A stretch of 28,425 nucleotides of DNA from positions 1 to 28,425 of IMG/VR virus record IMGVR_UViG_3300006925_000100. One strand, given 5' to 3'. Below, piece by piece: positions 1 through 7,993 of this stretch; position 1 is the stretch's first letter; each line of letters starts with the position of its first letter. This stretch comes from a virus. Under the pieces are notes generated by a model that was not told where the DNA came from, did no database searches, and saw only the letters and a list, made by a program, of their open reading frames with translations. A program made the translations under genes and the position numbers.

Positions 1-475
1 CTTTATCAGGACTTACATCTTCGTTATTGTTAGTATAGTATTCAGGGTATTTTGAACCTGCATTTAAAGATAAATGGTCTATTAACCTGTCGGTATAATA
101 CTGTGCTGTATTTCTTTCCTTTTCTAGTAAGTAATCAACCTCATCTCTTGATGCGTTTTCAGCATTCTCTGAACTATGTTTAAACACTCCTTTATTTGCA
201 ATGCTATAAGCTGCAAAAGGTAAGTACTCCACCATTGCCCAATGAATTAAACAAGGTTTTACCCATTCGTTTACTAAGGTTAAATAATCACCTGCTAAAT
301 CATCATCTATTATATGTTGCTTTATCTTGTCTATCAAATCTGAACCAAGATAGTTTTCTATGTGTTTGTCTTGCGCAATCTTAATGTATTGTATAAACTT
401 GTCAGTATCTACATTACCACTCATCGCAGTAAACTTTACTATATCCTTTCGTGTTACTAATAGTGCTTCTGCCAT
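1..475 (-). CDS. Head-tail connector-like protein (DUF6712-like), 3' end outside window
   Basis: The reading frame opens at an ATG at 475 and stays open for 158 codons to the window edge, so the C terminus is missing. The N terminus (MAEALLVTRKDIVKFTAMSG), followed by a helical NVDTDKFIQYIKIAQDKHI segment, resembles a DUF6712-type family that I recall from Bacteroidota phages and that is usually placed among head-tail adaptor proteins. The middle contains EWVKPCLIHWAMVEYLPF, and the tail of the visible part is charged and Asn-rich. It starts 3 bases after the portal stop codon, so it is the last visible gene of the portal operon. A connector next to a portal is a sensible pairing. The family assignment is from memory of sequence pattern; the role is inference from family and position. 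Confidence 0.7.
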   Translation of the reverse strand, partial: MAEALLVTRKDIVKFTAMSGNVDTDKFIQYIKIAQDKHIENYLGSDLIDKIKQHIIDDDLAGDYLTLVNEWVKPCLIHWAMVEYLPFAAYSIANKGVFKHSSENAENASRDEVDYLLEKERNTAQYYTDRLIDHLSLNAGSKYPEYYTNNNEDVSPDK

Positions 476-478
476 TTC

Positions 479-2236
479 TTACTTGTTTACAAATCCTTGA
501 TTAGGCATATCCTTTGGTCTTGTTGCCACTTTCTTATCATTTACCTCTGGTTTAAACCCTTCCTTTTTTGCTTTGTTTACCGATATTTCTGCGTTTGGGT
601 TTGTAGCATCTGGTTTAACTCCTTTACCCATATATGTCTTACGCATCCAAAAATGATGACAAGCACCACCGCCTTTGTATAACCATATATCGTAAGTATC
701 TGCACCGTTTAAACCCCACCCTGCATTAACTGCACGTTGGCTCATTTGCATTATATCTTCTTTGCGGTATATCTTTTTTGATGACACCATCTTCTTGCAG
801 AACTCCCTGCTGTTTGCTTGGGTTTTAAGAGGTGCGTATTGGTAACGTACCTTAAATTTTAAACCATCTGCCTCACCATCTTGCTCACTTCCTGCATTAG
901 GTCTTGCAGTTCCTGTACTAGCTAACCCAATCATTTTGTCTAAGGCTTCTTCTTGGTCGTAGTCCACAGGTCTTTCATCTACTAATTCCCACTCGTCTAA
1001 ATCTTCATCTTCTCCAAACTCTTCTAACAAGTCAAACATCTTGTCATCATCAAAAGACTCTTCCTTAGCCAATTTAACGCCTGTTTCTTCCTCTCTTGCT
1101 TCGTCTGTGATGGCATTATCAGTTTCTATAAATTCAAGCGGTTGTAGGGTCTTAAAATAAAGTTTTAAACTTATTCCATTTACACCTAAAATATCATCAA
1201 TAGCTTCAATTATTAAGTCTTGATAAGGTCTAATAGTAATGTTGTGGAATAGTAGCGATGCTGTTTTAATTTCGTCTGCGTTGTTTCCTAGTCCACTATT
1301 CCCATCTCTAATACCTAAAAGCAAAGGTGATGTTACCCTGTGTGCTACCATTAATTTAGTAGAACATTCAGTAGATAGATATTCGTAGTGTGCAGGTGCA
1401 TCATTTAACGGTACGTCATCAATAGTAGTTTTACTTTCTGCATTGTTGTTAAATGCTATAATTACTTTTTCACCTCTTGCACCTGTAAGTTTATTCATCA
1501 CATCATTCTTGATGCTCATTTGTTTTTCTCTATCTGGTACACCGTTGTTAAAGTTTACAACCTTAGTTCCGCTAAATCCGTTTTGAACGTCATTGATTAA
1601 GTAGTCTGATATTTCTGATTCTAATTCACTATATGCTAACCCACCTTGATAATCGACAGGGCAGTAGTAGTCGTACCCAGATACATAACGCTTTACCATT
1701 TTTATTTCTGGTTCTTTACCGTTACCGTACCCAAATGCTGCTATCCTTTGTGGTTTGTCAGCAGGTTTCTTATTTCCCCAATCGTGATGGTAGTAATAAC
1801 CTTCAATCTCACCATCTTCATTACATTTCTCTGCTCGTAGTGTTTGTCTTGGAAAGTGTTCACCTCTTACTACTTTACCATCTTTGTATAAGACTTGAAA
1901 AGATGCTTCACCTAGTAATTTAAGGTCAAGAGATATTTTACGCAAACAGTTATCGTGAAAGATAGAACGTAGTGCAGCATACTCATTTGTTTTTGTACTG
2001 CTGTCTAAGGCATCTAAACCTTTTCCGTATATCATATTGCTAACACCGTTTATAATAGCGTTAGAAGTCGTTGAATTAGTGTATAGGTCTATAAGGTATT
2101 GGTAGTAATTGTTATCGCTACCATAAGCTACCCAATCTTTCTTTTTGTCCTCTACAACTTTAGGTCTATTGTAAGAAGATAAACTAACAACGTGGATGCT
2201 GTCTGTATTAGCTTTTATTTTGTTATTTCTTGCCAT
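479..2236 (-). CDS. Portal protein
   Basis: This 585-residue protein has the size and character of a phage portal, the dodecameric ring at the capsid vertex through which DNA is packaged. Visible portal-like features are the early SDNNYYQYLIDLYTNSTTSNAIING segment (about residues 40-65), a mid-protein stretch about choosing small-subunit contacts (VTSPLLLGIRDGNSGLGNNADE, about 300-325), and a following long helix with FHNITIRPYQDLI. The C-terminal third is acidic and then becomes basic and probably forms an appended domain. The ATG overlaps the stop of the upstream 113-residue gene in a TAATG, which suggests translational coupling. The connector follows 3 bases later. The portal sits at the far end of the late region rather than next to the terminase, which is unusual. 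Confidence 0.82.
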   Translation of the reverse strand: MARNNKIKANTDSIHVVSLSSYNRPKVVEDKKKDWVAYGSDNNYYQYLIDLYTNSTTSNAIINGVSNMIYGKGLDALDSSTKTNEYAALRSIFHDNCLRKISLDLKLLGEASFQVLYKDGKVVRGEHFPRQTLRAEKCNEDGEIEGYYYHHDWGNKKPADKPQRIAAFGYGNGKEPEIKMVKRYVSGYDYYCPVDYQGGLAYSELESEISDYLINDVQNGFSGTKVVNFNNGVPDREKQMSIKNDVMNKLTGARGEKVIIAFNNNAESKTTIDDVPLNDAPAHYEYLSTECSTKLMVAHRVTSPLLLGIRDGNSGLGNNADEIKTASLLFHNITIRPYQDLIIEAIDDILGVNGISLKLYFKTLQPLEFIETDNAITDEAREEETGVKLAKEESFDDDKMFDLLEEFGEDEDLDEWELVDERPVDYDQEEALDKMIGLASTGTARPNAGSEQDGEADGLKFKVRYQYAPLKTQANSREFCKKMVSSKKIYRKEDIMQMSQRAVNAGWGLNGADTYDIWLYKGGGACHHFWMRKTYMGKGVKPDATNPNAEISVNKAKKEGFKPEVNDKKVATRPKDMPNQGFVNK

Positions 2237-2577
2237 TATAATACTATAAATTCGTTTTCTTCGCTATGTTCTGTATAGTCGGTATTGTTTATGCTGTAAC
2301 TGCTTATTGTTTGGTTAGTGCAAAATATTTTATCTCTAAATATTAGTTCACTTCCTGCTTTAATTTCTAAAGTGTACATTGTATCTTCTACTAGTGTAAA
2401 AGTGTCTGTATGTTGGTAGTAATAGTCAGCCAACACAAAGCTAGTTACATCGCTACTGTAAATTTCTTTGTTTGTAGTTTCGTTCACAATCTTAATTGTG
2501 TAAGTTGTACCATCTACATAAGAACGTGGTATAAAACTGAATGTTTGGTCGCTATCTAAATTTTGTAAGACAATCAT
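2236..2577 (-). CDS. Small beta-rich virion-associated protein, unknown function
   Basis: This 113-residue protein opens the portal operon. It is rich in alternating polar and hydrophobic residues with many Thr, Tyr and Val (for example TTYTIKIVNETTNKEIYSS and DTMYTLEIKAGSELIFRDK), which suggests a small beta-sandwich. No catalytic motif or membrane segment is seen. I recall similar short proteins beside portals in Flavobacteriia phages, but I cannot name a family. Its ATG lies five bases downstream of a late-type promoter element at 2583-2610. Its stop overlaps the portal start by one base. A structural or head-joining role is likely from context only. Confidence 0.6.
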   Translation of the reverse strand: MIVLQNLDSDQTFSFIPRSYVDGTTYTIKIVNETTNKEIYSSDVTSFVLADYYYQHTDTFTLVEDTMYTLEIKAGSELIFRDKIFCTNQTISSYSINNTDYTEHSEENEFIVL

Positions 2578-2582
2578 ATATA

Positions 2583-2610
2583 TACAATAAATCTTTTTGT
2601 TTTTTGTTAA
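2583..2610 (-). promoter_or_regulatory. Candidate phage-specific late promoter (portal operon)
   Basis: On the minus strand the element reads TTAACAAAAA, 11 bases, TATTGTA. The first half ends at 2610 and the TATTGTA occupies 2583-2589, exactly 21 bases from start to start. The same spacing is found at 4854-4881, 6264-6291 and 16539-16566, with a weaker copy at 14378-14405. Only five bases (TATAT) separate TATTGTA from the ATG at 2577, so a normal start site would give a leaderless or nearly leaderless mRNA. It follows the terminator at 2620-2647. Confidence 0.6.
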
Positions 2611-2619
2611 TTATAAAGC

Positions 2620-2647
2620 AAAAAAAAGGGCATCATTTCTGACACCC
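2620..2647 (-). terminator. Rho-independent terminator with GAAA tetraloop
   Basis: The minus-strand RNA folds as GGGUGUCA, loop GAAA, UGAUGCCC, an 8-bp stem with two G-U pairs, followed at once by eight U. It lies 22 bases past the stop of the tail-tube-like gene and just before the late promoter of the portal operon, so it closes the scaffold-capsid-tube unit. The design matches the hairpin at 14405-14434. Confidence 0.85.
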
Positions 2648-2668
2648 CTTAATCAAGTCAAATTCTAA

Positions 2669-3217
2669 TTAAGCATTAGTTCCCTCTGTGATTGTTGCAG
2701 CTGCACTTGGCATACCTGCAAATGGGTCAGCAGCAGTAGGTGAATCTACAAAGTTCGCAGGTTTCAACTCCTGTGCATTAAAGGTGAGCGTGTAACCAGA
2801 TAAATCAGCCATTGCTGCACCTGTTACGATTGTTCCACCAGTTACCTCTGCACCGTGTTCTAATCCCATAACGAAGACATTTCCGTTATAGTCTTCAACA
2901 GCGATGTGTGGTCTTCCGTAAGCTAATAGTTTTACTTCTTTGTTATCTTCTTTAGATAGTTTCTTAAATGTGATATTTAAGGTCTGGTCAAAGAAAGTCG
3001 TTCCGTTTTCTCTTGATGAGGTTACAGCTTGTTCAAAACTGCTGTTCCCTTTTAGTTCATATTTATAAGCAGTAAAAGTACCTGACATATCTGTAATTTC
3101 GTCATCCGTTTGGGTTACAGTTCCGTAATCTCCGAAATCTGTAAAATATACCGCACGAATCCCACCAACTACATCTTTGCAAGGTTCTTTTCTACCACGT
3201 GTTAAATCACAAGCCAT
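2669..3217 (-). CDS. Probable major tail (tube) protein
   Basis: The 182-residue protein lies between two terminators, downstream of the major capsid gene. The start MACDLTRGRKEPCKDVVGGI and the pattern of beta strands (FTAYKYELKGNSSFEQAVTS, TFFDQTLNITFKKLS, EVKLLAYGRPHIAVEDYNG, GLEHGAEVTGGTIVTG, YTLTFNAQE) read like a phage tail-tube subunit, which has a beta-sandwich and polymerises around the tape measure. The C-terminal 30 residues are Ala/Pro-rich and low complexity. No enzymatic motif is seen. There is no visible promoter in the 20 bases after the terminator at 3232-3263, so it is probably expressed by read-through from the capsid operon. The alternative is a head decoration protein, because it directly follows the capsid gene. 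Confidence 0.55.
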   Translation of the reverse strand: MACDLTRGRKEPCKDVVGGIRAVYFTDFGDYGTVTQTDDEITDMSGTFTAYKYELKGNSSFEQAVTSSRENGTTFFDQTLNITFKKLSKEDNKEVKLLAYGRPHIAVEDYNGNVFVMGLEHGAEVTGGTIVTGAAMADLSGYTLTFNAQELKPANFVDSPTAADPFAGMPSAAATITEGTNA

Positions 3218-3231
3218 AGTTTTTTAGTATT

Positions 3232-3263
3232 AAAAAAGGGTGAGTAGGCTCATTGGCTCACCC
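3232..3263 (-). terminator. Terminator or attenuator after the major capsid gene
   Basis: The minus-strand RNA contains GGGUGAG and CUCACCC separated by 12 bases, giving a 7-bp GC-rich stem followed by six U. It sits in the 72-base gap between the major capsid gene and the tail-tube-like gene. Only about 14 bases separate the U run from the next ATG, and no promoter element of either class is visible there, so it may act as a partial terminator that sets a capsid-to-tube ratio. Confidence 0.75.
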
Positions 3264-3289
3264 ACCCTCTTAGGTTATTTAATTAATTC

Positions 3290-4243
3290 TTAGTTTGCAG
3301 AGTTAGTGATTCCGTATGTTACGATATCTTCTACAATTCCGTACTGTACACCTGCGGTAAATCGCATTACTACACGTACGTTGTCAGAACCATCAAGGTC
3401 AGACATATCTAAAACTTTAACTTCGTTATGGTCAGCTAATAGCCCTGTTCCAAAGAATAAGTTAGATTTTTCAGCAGCAATAGCCGTGTTGTCAGCTAAT
3501 CCGTTAGCTACGAATAATTTAACACCATCAAAAGAAAGTGAACCGTTATTAAACCATTGAGTACCTTGAGCGTTTGTACCTGCTGCTCCTAATCCTGAAG
3601 CACCAAAGCCTCCTAATGCTCTAATATATGCACGAGCGATGTTCTGTGATACATAAACGTTTAAGTCTTCACTTCCGTAAAGTGCAGAAGGGATAGCATC
3701 AACAATGCTTCCTAATTGTGCAATTACGTTTGAAGAATCAACAGTAGTTCCTGCAACTTCTTGTGCGGCAGGTAAAGCAGCATCAAGAGCAATTTGTGTA
3801 GTAAGTCCGTTGAATTGTCCGTTGTTAGAAGTATCTCCTGCCCAGATAGACTGTTCTGTTTTTTGAGCAACTTTAGCCGCTACGTGAGCAATTAAGAAGT
3901 CAGAAAACGAAGGTGGTAAATCGTGGTGTGCAGAATATCCCATCTGAATAGCTTCCCAATCTGAAATAAAGTCTTTCTTACAAAGTTGTAAGTTCACTTG
4001 TTGATATTCAGGTTGTAAAACTCTTTCAGTAAGTGTAATAGTAGAAGTAGGGTCAAAATCACAAGTTGCATCTTTTACGATTGCATCAGTAGATAATTTC
4101 TTGATTACTTCTTTAAACTTTACGTTTGGTTTAACAGTAATACCACCGTTGTCGATAGTAGAACCGCTTAATAAAGCAGCAGAGATGTACTGTCCTGCAC
4201 TTTCTCCTGCATAAGTAGTTGTAATACTAGTTGTTGTTGCCAT
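3290..4243 (-). CDS. Major capsid protein (HK97-like fold expected)
   Basis: This 317-residue protein follows an acidic scaffold gene and a capsid protease, the normal order for a head module. Visible features are a Thr/Ser-rich N terminus (MATTTSITTTYAGESAGQYI), a central helix-rich segment with DLPPSFSDFLIAHVAAKVAQ (a long spine-helix candidate), a Gly/Ala-rich loop (GGFGASGLGAAGTNAQG) and a C-terminal beta region (DNVRVVMRFTAGVQYGIVED). These are typical of major capsid proteins of Bacteroidota phages that I recall. It starts 7 bases after the scaffold stop behind an A/T-only leader without Shine-Dalgarno sequence. A hairpin at 3232-3263 follows. Proteolytic trimming of the N terminus is possible given the nearby protease, but no cleavage site can be read. 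Confidence 0.85.
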   Translation of the reverse strand: MATTTSITTTYAGESAGQYISAALLSGSTIDNGGITVKPNVKFKEVIKKLSTDAIVKDATCDFDPTSTITLTERVLQPEYQQVNLQLCKKDFISDWEAIQMGYSAHHDLPPSFSDFLIAHVAAKVAQKTEQSIWAGDTSNNGQFNGLTTQIALDAALPAAQEVAGTTVDSSNVIAQLGSIVDAIPSALYGSEDLNVYVSQNIARAYIRALGGFGASGLGAAGTNAQGTQWFNNGSLSFDGVKLFVANGLADNTAIAAEKSNLFFGTGLLADHNEVKVLDMSDLDGSDNVRVVMRFTAGVQYGIVEDIVTYGITNSAN

Positions 4244-4250
4244 TTTTTAT

Positions 4251-4847
4251 TTATTTATTAAAATTTCCAATTTTTCCGAGCACTCTATCAAATGTAGTAG
4301 CTACTCTTTTTTGTGCAAATAGGTTTAATTCTTTCTTTGCACTTGCTTCAGGGTTATGGGTGATTTTCTCAACAGGTTCTTCTGCTGATAGTTCTTCCTT
4401 AACTTCTTCCACAATATCTTCAACCGCTTCTTCTGCTAATTCTTCTGCGCTCATTTCTTCTTTTGGTTCGAGCATAGATTTAATTTCTTCAACCATTTCT
4501 CTGATTTCAGAAAGTTCAGCTTTAGTAGCGTATTCCATTTCTTCTTTTTCTTCCTCTGCTGCTTCGACTTCTTCTTCGGCAGGGGCTTCTTCTTCCTCTT
4601 GGGCTTCACCAATAGAAGCAATAATACCTTCCTCTTCTACGATTAAGGCTTGACCGTCTTCTAACTTGTATTCACCCACAGGTAAGGCTACCTTTTCATC
4701 ATCTGTAATGATAAAGACTTCTTTACCTGCTGCCATTTCTTCAGCTTCGATTACAGTACCATTTTCCAAAGTAGCTTGTGCTAACTTCACTTCTGTTTCA
4801 ATAGAAAGAAGTTCTTTTGCTTTTGATAAAATTTCTTGTGCTTTCAT
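4251..4847 (-). CDS. Capsid scaffold-like acidic protein
   Basis: The 198-residue product is dominated by Glu: residues about 85-105 are nearly all Glu and Ala, and a second acidic helix (EELAEEAVEDIVEEVKEELS) follows near 140. A beta-rich N-terminal part (ATLENGTVIEAEEMAAGKEV, then KVALPVGEYKLEDGQALIV) precedes this. The C terminus is basic (KKELNLFAQKRVATTFDRVL), the arrangement expected of a scaffold whose basic end binds capsid protein. It lies between the head protease and the major capsid gene and has a late-promoter element ending six bases before its ATG. The role is inferred from composition and gene order; I did not recognise a specific family. Confidence 0.72.
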   Translation of the reverse strand: MKAQEILSKAKELLSIETEVKLAQATLENGTVIEAEEMAAGKEVFIITDDEKVALPVGEYKLEDGQALIVEEEGIIASIGEAQEEEEAPAEEEVEAAEEEKEEMEYATKAELSEIREMVEEIKSMLEPKEEMSAEELAEEAVEDIVEEVKEELSAEEPVEKITHNPEASAKKELNLFAQKRVATTFDRVLGKIGNFNK

Positions 4848-4853
4848 ATATTA

Positions 4854-4881
4854 TACAATAAGTTATTAATTATTTTGTTGT
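4854..4881 (-). promoter_or_regulatory. Candidate phage-specific late promoter (scaffold-capsid operon)
   Basis: TATTGTA lies at 4854-4860 on the minus strand. Starting exactly 21 bases upstream is ACAACAAAAT, which keeps the AACAAAA core of the other copies but has lost the leading TT. The ATG of the scaffold gene begins seven bases downstream, after TAATAT. Confidence 0.55.
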
Positions 4882-4885
4882 GTTT

Positions 4886-5254
4886 TTAGTTTGCTGCTTC
4901 ACATTCTGCACAGTCATCGTATTGAACAGATGCAGTATTTATATGCACCCCTTCTGAAGATAGTGTAGAAGTTATTGTGTAACACTCGTTGTGATTGTTT
5001 TCTAAAGTAAGATAATATACTTTACCAACCGTTAATTCTGTATCGTGCATATGTACGTGCCTAGTATGTTGGTTTGAACAAGCTGTTGCTAAATATCCAT
5101 ACCAAACACCTGTAAGGCTTTCTCCTGTAATATTACCTATACCTTGTGCTTGGAAACTTCCATCACAACATCTTCTGCTGTATGTTCCGTCATCACATAA
5201 ACAACCTCTTTTGTCGTTTTTAGGACTTGGCGCGTAATGTTCGTAATCTCTCAT
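4886..5254 (-). CDS. Cysteine-rich small protein, unknown function
   Basis: From the ATG at 5254 the product is 122 residues; a TTG start at 5269 would add five. I prefer 5254 because it forms an ATGA overlap with the protease stop. The N-terminal part holds a dense cysteine cluster (RGCLCDDGTYSRRCCDGSF, about residues 16-34), and the C terminus has a second pair (DDCAECEAAN). The middle looks beta-rich and includes a His-rich patch (NQHTRHVHMHD). The two Cys pairs and the His patch could bind a metal or form a structural knot. I recall the CLCDDGTYSRxCCDGSF pattern in other Flavobacteriia phage genomes beside the head genes but know of no assigned function. Context suggests a head decoration or head-completion protein. 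Confidence 0.62.
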   Translation of the reverse strand: MRDYEHYAPSPKNDKRGCLCDDGTYSRRCCDGSFQAQGIGNITGESLTGVWYGYLATACSNQHTRHVHMHDTELTVGKVYYLTLENNHNECYTITSTLSSEGVHINTASVQYDDCAECEAAN

Positions 5255-6258
5255 TTTATAGGAACGCAATTAGGTACTCTTTTACCGTTTTTCATCTTAA
5301 AGCCTATCATCTCATATCCTGTTTGACAAGGCTTCTTTAAATCAGCTTCTAACAAGTCTAATTCTTTTAACTTACTACCTGCCCATCTAAGTCCTGCTTT
5401 ACCGCCCCACAATAAGTAAGAAATAGTACCACAGGCTTCGCTGTTTCCTTCATCGTAATATTCTTGCGCCCTACTTAGGTAGCTGAACATCCTTTTTATT
5501 GTTTCTACACTTACAGGCTTTCCTTTTGCAAGTTGAGTAGCTCTTATCTTGCCCACTTGCGTTGCACACTTGTTGTTTACCTTCTCGTTTAATTCTATTC
5601 CTCTTTTAGCGTTGTTAGATACTGCATCTGGATAGTCTGAATATGAATCTAACTCAACTCCAGATAGGACGGTCTTTAATTCTTCTAATAAAAAATCTTC
5701 TTCTTGTGATTCCCATTCACTTAAATTATTTGGTTCGTTAGGTCTTTCTAACTTGTCAGCAAAGTACCCTTCTATTGAAAACCCTTTTACCTTGCCTGTT
5801 TTAACGTAGTTATTCCAAACATCATCATTTAGAACTTTCATTGATAGCATCCAAGTACCTAATGGCATATCCATACCGTAATGACTTGACTTGTCTTTGT
5901 CTTTATTTTCTACAATCCAAGACTCAACCGCTACTAACCCTTCTAAAGGCATTTGATGTTCTAGTGTACTCTTGTTGTGGTTGCCTCTAATAAAGAATAA
6001 CTCACTTGCTTTACGGACTGTATCACGTGAGAAGTAAATGTAGTATTCGTTTTCTTCACTTCTTCTATAAATAGGTTTATTAGGAATTAAAGCAGCACCC
6101 ATTAGAATACGCTTCTCTTTGTTCACTTCTGCAAATTTAAACTCTTGGTTTTTTAATGCTACGAAATCTTCTTCAATTGCAGGGTTTTCTACTATTGATA
6201 CTGCTTCGATTCCTGAAACATCGTCATTCTCATCTATAAATAGTTCTATAATGTCCAT
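5251..6258 (-). CDS. Capsid maturation protease (XkdF-like) with fused C-terminal domain
   Basis: This 335-residue protein begins with the pattern of XkdF-type phage serine proteases: ELFIDENDDVSGIEAVSIVE near the start, GAALIPNKPIYRR (about 54-66), a His-containing loop (GNHNKSTLEHQMPLEGLVA, candidate catalytic His near 101), GTWMLSMKVLNDDVW (134-148) and GKVKGFSIEGYF (155-166, candidate catalytic Ser161). After a charged linker, residues about 214-300 form a second domain with NNKCATQVGKIRATQLAKGK and SYLSRAQEYYDEGN, a segment I recall as a separate helical module in Bacteroidota phage proteins. The protease would process the scaffold and capsid encoded immediately downstream. A late promoter ends five bases before its ATG. 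Catalytic residue assignment is tentative. Confidence 0.75.
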   Translation of the reverse strand: MDIIELFIDENDDVSGIEAVSIVENPAIEEDFVALKNQEFKFAEVNKEKRILMGAALIPNKPIYRRSEENEYYIYFSRDTVRKASELFFIRGNHNKSTLEHQMPLEGLVAVESWIVENKDKDKSSHYGMDMPLGTWMLSMKVLNDDVWNNYVKTGKVKGFSIEGYFADKLERPNEPNNLSEWESQEEDFLLEELKTVLSGVELDSYSDYPDAVSNNAKRGIELNEKVNNKCATQVGKIRATQLAKGKPVSVETIKRMFSYLSRAQEYYDEGNSEACGTISYLLWGGKAGLRWAGSKLKELDLLEADLKKPCQTGYEMIGFKMKNGKRVPNCVPIK

Positions 6259-6263
6259 ATAAG

Positions 6264-6291
6264 TACAATACTTTTTTTGTGTTTTTGTTAA
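6264..6291 (-). promoter_or_regulatory. Candidate phage-specific late promoter (protease operon)
   Basis: On the minus strand, TTAACAAAAA ends at 6291 and TATTGTA lies at 6264-6270, with starts 21 bases apart. The TAA of the upstream half is the stop codon of the tape-measure gene. TATTGTA is followed by CTTAT and then the ATG at 6258, identical to the junction at 14378. Confidence 0.62.
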
Positions 6292-7853
6292 CCTAGTGAA
6301 GCAGAATTAACAATGTTTCTATCTAAGGCTTGGGCGTTTGTTACTTCGTTAGATACAACAAAGGCTTTTACTGGCTGCGCATCTCTCCCGTTTATCGCTT
6401 CTGCTAATTGATTTGTGCCTGATGCTCCTACTACGTTAAATGCAGGTGCTTGTGCTGCGGATGTACCACCACCGCCACCGCTTCCAACTCTAGGACTTCT
6501 TGCTGAAAATCCTGATTTGTTTGGTTTTGGTGTAGAAACTATACTTTTAATTTGTGATGCACTAAAAGCTGCTGCCAATCCTGCTTGTACTATTGGGTAT
6601 GCAGGGAAAAAAGCTGTTATTGGTGATTTTTGTGCAGTTGAGTAAGCATTTTGCACACCTTCAATACCACTAATAGTAGCAGAAGTTACTGCTGCTGCTT
6701 TACCTAATGCACTTCCTTCACCCGCTAACTCAACAATAGAATTTAATGTGTTTACGCTGTCTTGAATTTTTGCTTCTGCAACGGCTCTACTTAACGCTAT
6801 TTGTTCTTCTGCTGCTTCTTTAGCTTTCTCCTTTTCCTCATCAATTAAATCAAGTCTTTCACGCTCTAAAGAATTTATATTCATCAACTGCTCTGAACGG
6901 AATCCTTCAATCTGTGCTAAAATACCCTCACGTTCTGCTTTGGCTTCTAGTAATGCAATTTGATTCTCATCGTTTGCGTTCTTGTCAAACTGTGCTTGTG
7001 CTGCTGCTATAACCGCATCTGCATTAGCCAACATTAATCTTTCTTGCTCATTTAATACTGCTGCAAGTTTGTTGTTAGCTTCTATGCGTTCTTCAATAGT
7101 CTTGCTTTCATCATCTCTGATTTGACGTAACTTTTCAGCTTCTCTATCTTTCTGCTCTAAGATGATTCTATTTTGTGCAATACCTACTTCTGCTTTTCTG
7201 TTTAGGTCTACTATTGATGCTGCACTATCTATTGTGCTTTTAGTATAATCTACTATTGCCTTTGTTGCATTAGTTACTGTTTCAACAGATTTATCAAAAG
7301 TATTATCTACTCCTGTAAGTACATCTAATGATTCTTTTCCTGCATTTTTCACATCTTCTAATGCACCTGCAAAATCATTGCTAAATACCTTTTTAACCGC
7401 ACTTGCTAAATACCCAAGCGTGTCTAGGAAACTATTGAAGCGTTCTGTTAAGTTTTCTTTGATACCGTTGCCGAAATCTATCATTGCTTGTTTAGGGTCG
7501 CTAAAAATACCCTTAAAATAGTCTATAACAGTACCTACGTTAGAATCTAAAAATTTAAAAAAGTCGTTAAAAGCTAAAGACAACCCTTCAAACGCTATAT
7601 TAAAAGCATTAGCTACTTTTTGGTTTTGGTTAAACACCTCACCTAGTTTTGCAAATGCTGCAATAGCTAAACCAATACCTGCTGCTTTTAAAGCATTACC
7701 TATCCCCTTAACACCTTTTGCTACACCGCTTGAGGTATCTTTTACTTCCTCTAGGTTTTTGTCAATCTTTTGTACGCTCTTAGCAACTCCATCAAGGTCT
7801 TTTTCAGCTTTATCAACCCTTGCTTCTATTTCTATTGTTTTCTTTATAGACAT
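6288..7853 (-). CDS. Tail tape-measure protein
   Basis: The 521-residue protein is mostly helical with long coiled coils. It has an N-terminal heptad region (about 5-45), a hydrophobic segment (ALKAAGIGLAIAAFAKLGEV, about 54-73), a central Glu/Lys/Arg-rich coiled coil (about 215-350), and a second hydrophobic Ala-rich region with FFPAYPIVQAGLAAAFSASQ (about 415-440). A Gly run (GSGGGGGTSAAQ) precedes the C terminus. This pattern is typical of tape-measure proteins of Bacteroidota siphoviruses. At roughly 1.5 angstrom per residue it would suit a tail of about 80 nm or less. It follows the tail chaperone and fibre-base genes. No lytic domain is visible. An internal virion protein is the alternative if the phage is not a siphovirus. 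Confidence 0.75.
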   Translation of the reverse strand: MSIKKTIEIEARVDKAEKDLDGVAKSVQKIDKNLEEVKDTSSGVAKGVKGIGNALKAAGIGLAIAAFAKLGEVFNQNQKVANAFNIAFEGLSLAFNDFFKFLDSNVGTVIDYFKGIFSDPKQAMIDFGNGIKENLTERFNSFLDTLGYLASAVKKVFSNDFAGALEDVKNAGKESLDVLTGVDNTFDKSVETVTNATKAIVDYTKSTIDSAASIVDLNRKAEVGIAQNRIILEQKDREAEKLRQIRDDESKTIEERIEANNKLAAVLNEQERLMLANADAVIAAAQAQFDKNANDENQIALLEAKAEREGILAQIEGFRSEQLMNINSLERERLDLIDEEKEKAKEAAEEQIALSRAVAEAKIQDSVNTLNSIVELAGEGSALGKAAAVTSATISGIEGVQNAYSTAQKSPITAFFPAYPIVQAGLAAAFSASQIKSIVSTPKPNKSGFSARSPRVGSGGGGGTSAAQAPAFNVVGASGTNQLAEAINGRDAQPVKAFVVSNEVTNAQALDRNIVNSASLG

Positions 7854-7990
7854 AATTCCAATTTAAACTGTTTATACGCTTCTTTAATAGTTTCTGGGTA
7901 TTTGTACTTACCTAACGCTATATGGGTGTATTCTCCTATCTTATTTTCTCGCTTTGCTAATTCTAGCATTTGTAATATATTTTCTACCAT
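7844..7990 (-). CDS. Small protein (48 aa) upstream of tape measure
   Basis: An ATG at 7990, four bases after the upstream tail gene, opens a 48-codon frame that reads MVENILQMLELAKRENKIGE and continues with YTHIALGKYKYPETIKEAYK to a stop at 7844. The frame overlaps the tape-measure start by 10 bases and exactly fills a gap in an otherwise gapless operon, which supports it being real. The product is charged and probably helical, with no recognisable domain. A role in tail assembly is possible only by position. Confidence 0.55.
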   Translation of the reverse strand: MVENILQMLELAKRENKIGEYTHIALGKYKYPETIKEAYKQFKLELCL

Positions 7991-7993
7991 TTC

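Noticed and set aside
196-384. Plus-strand frames such as this one throughout the window
   Set aside because: All plus-strand frames lie antisense to supported minus-strand genes and show the composition of mirrored coding sequence; none has a promoter or recognisable domain.
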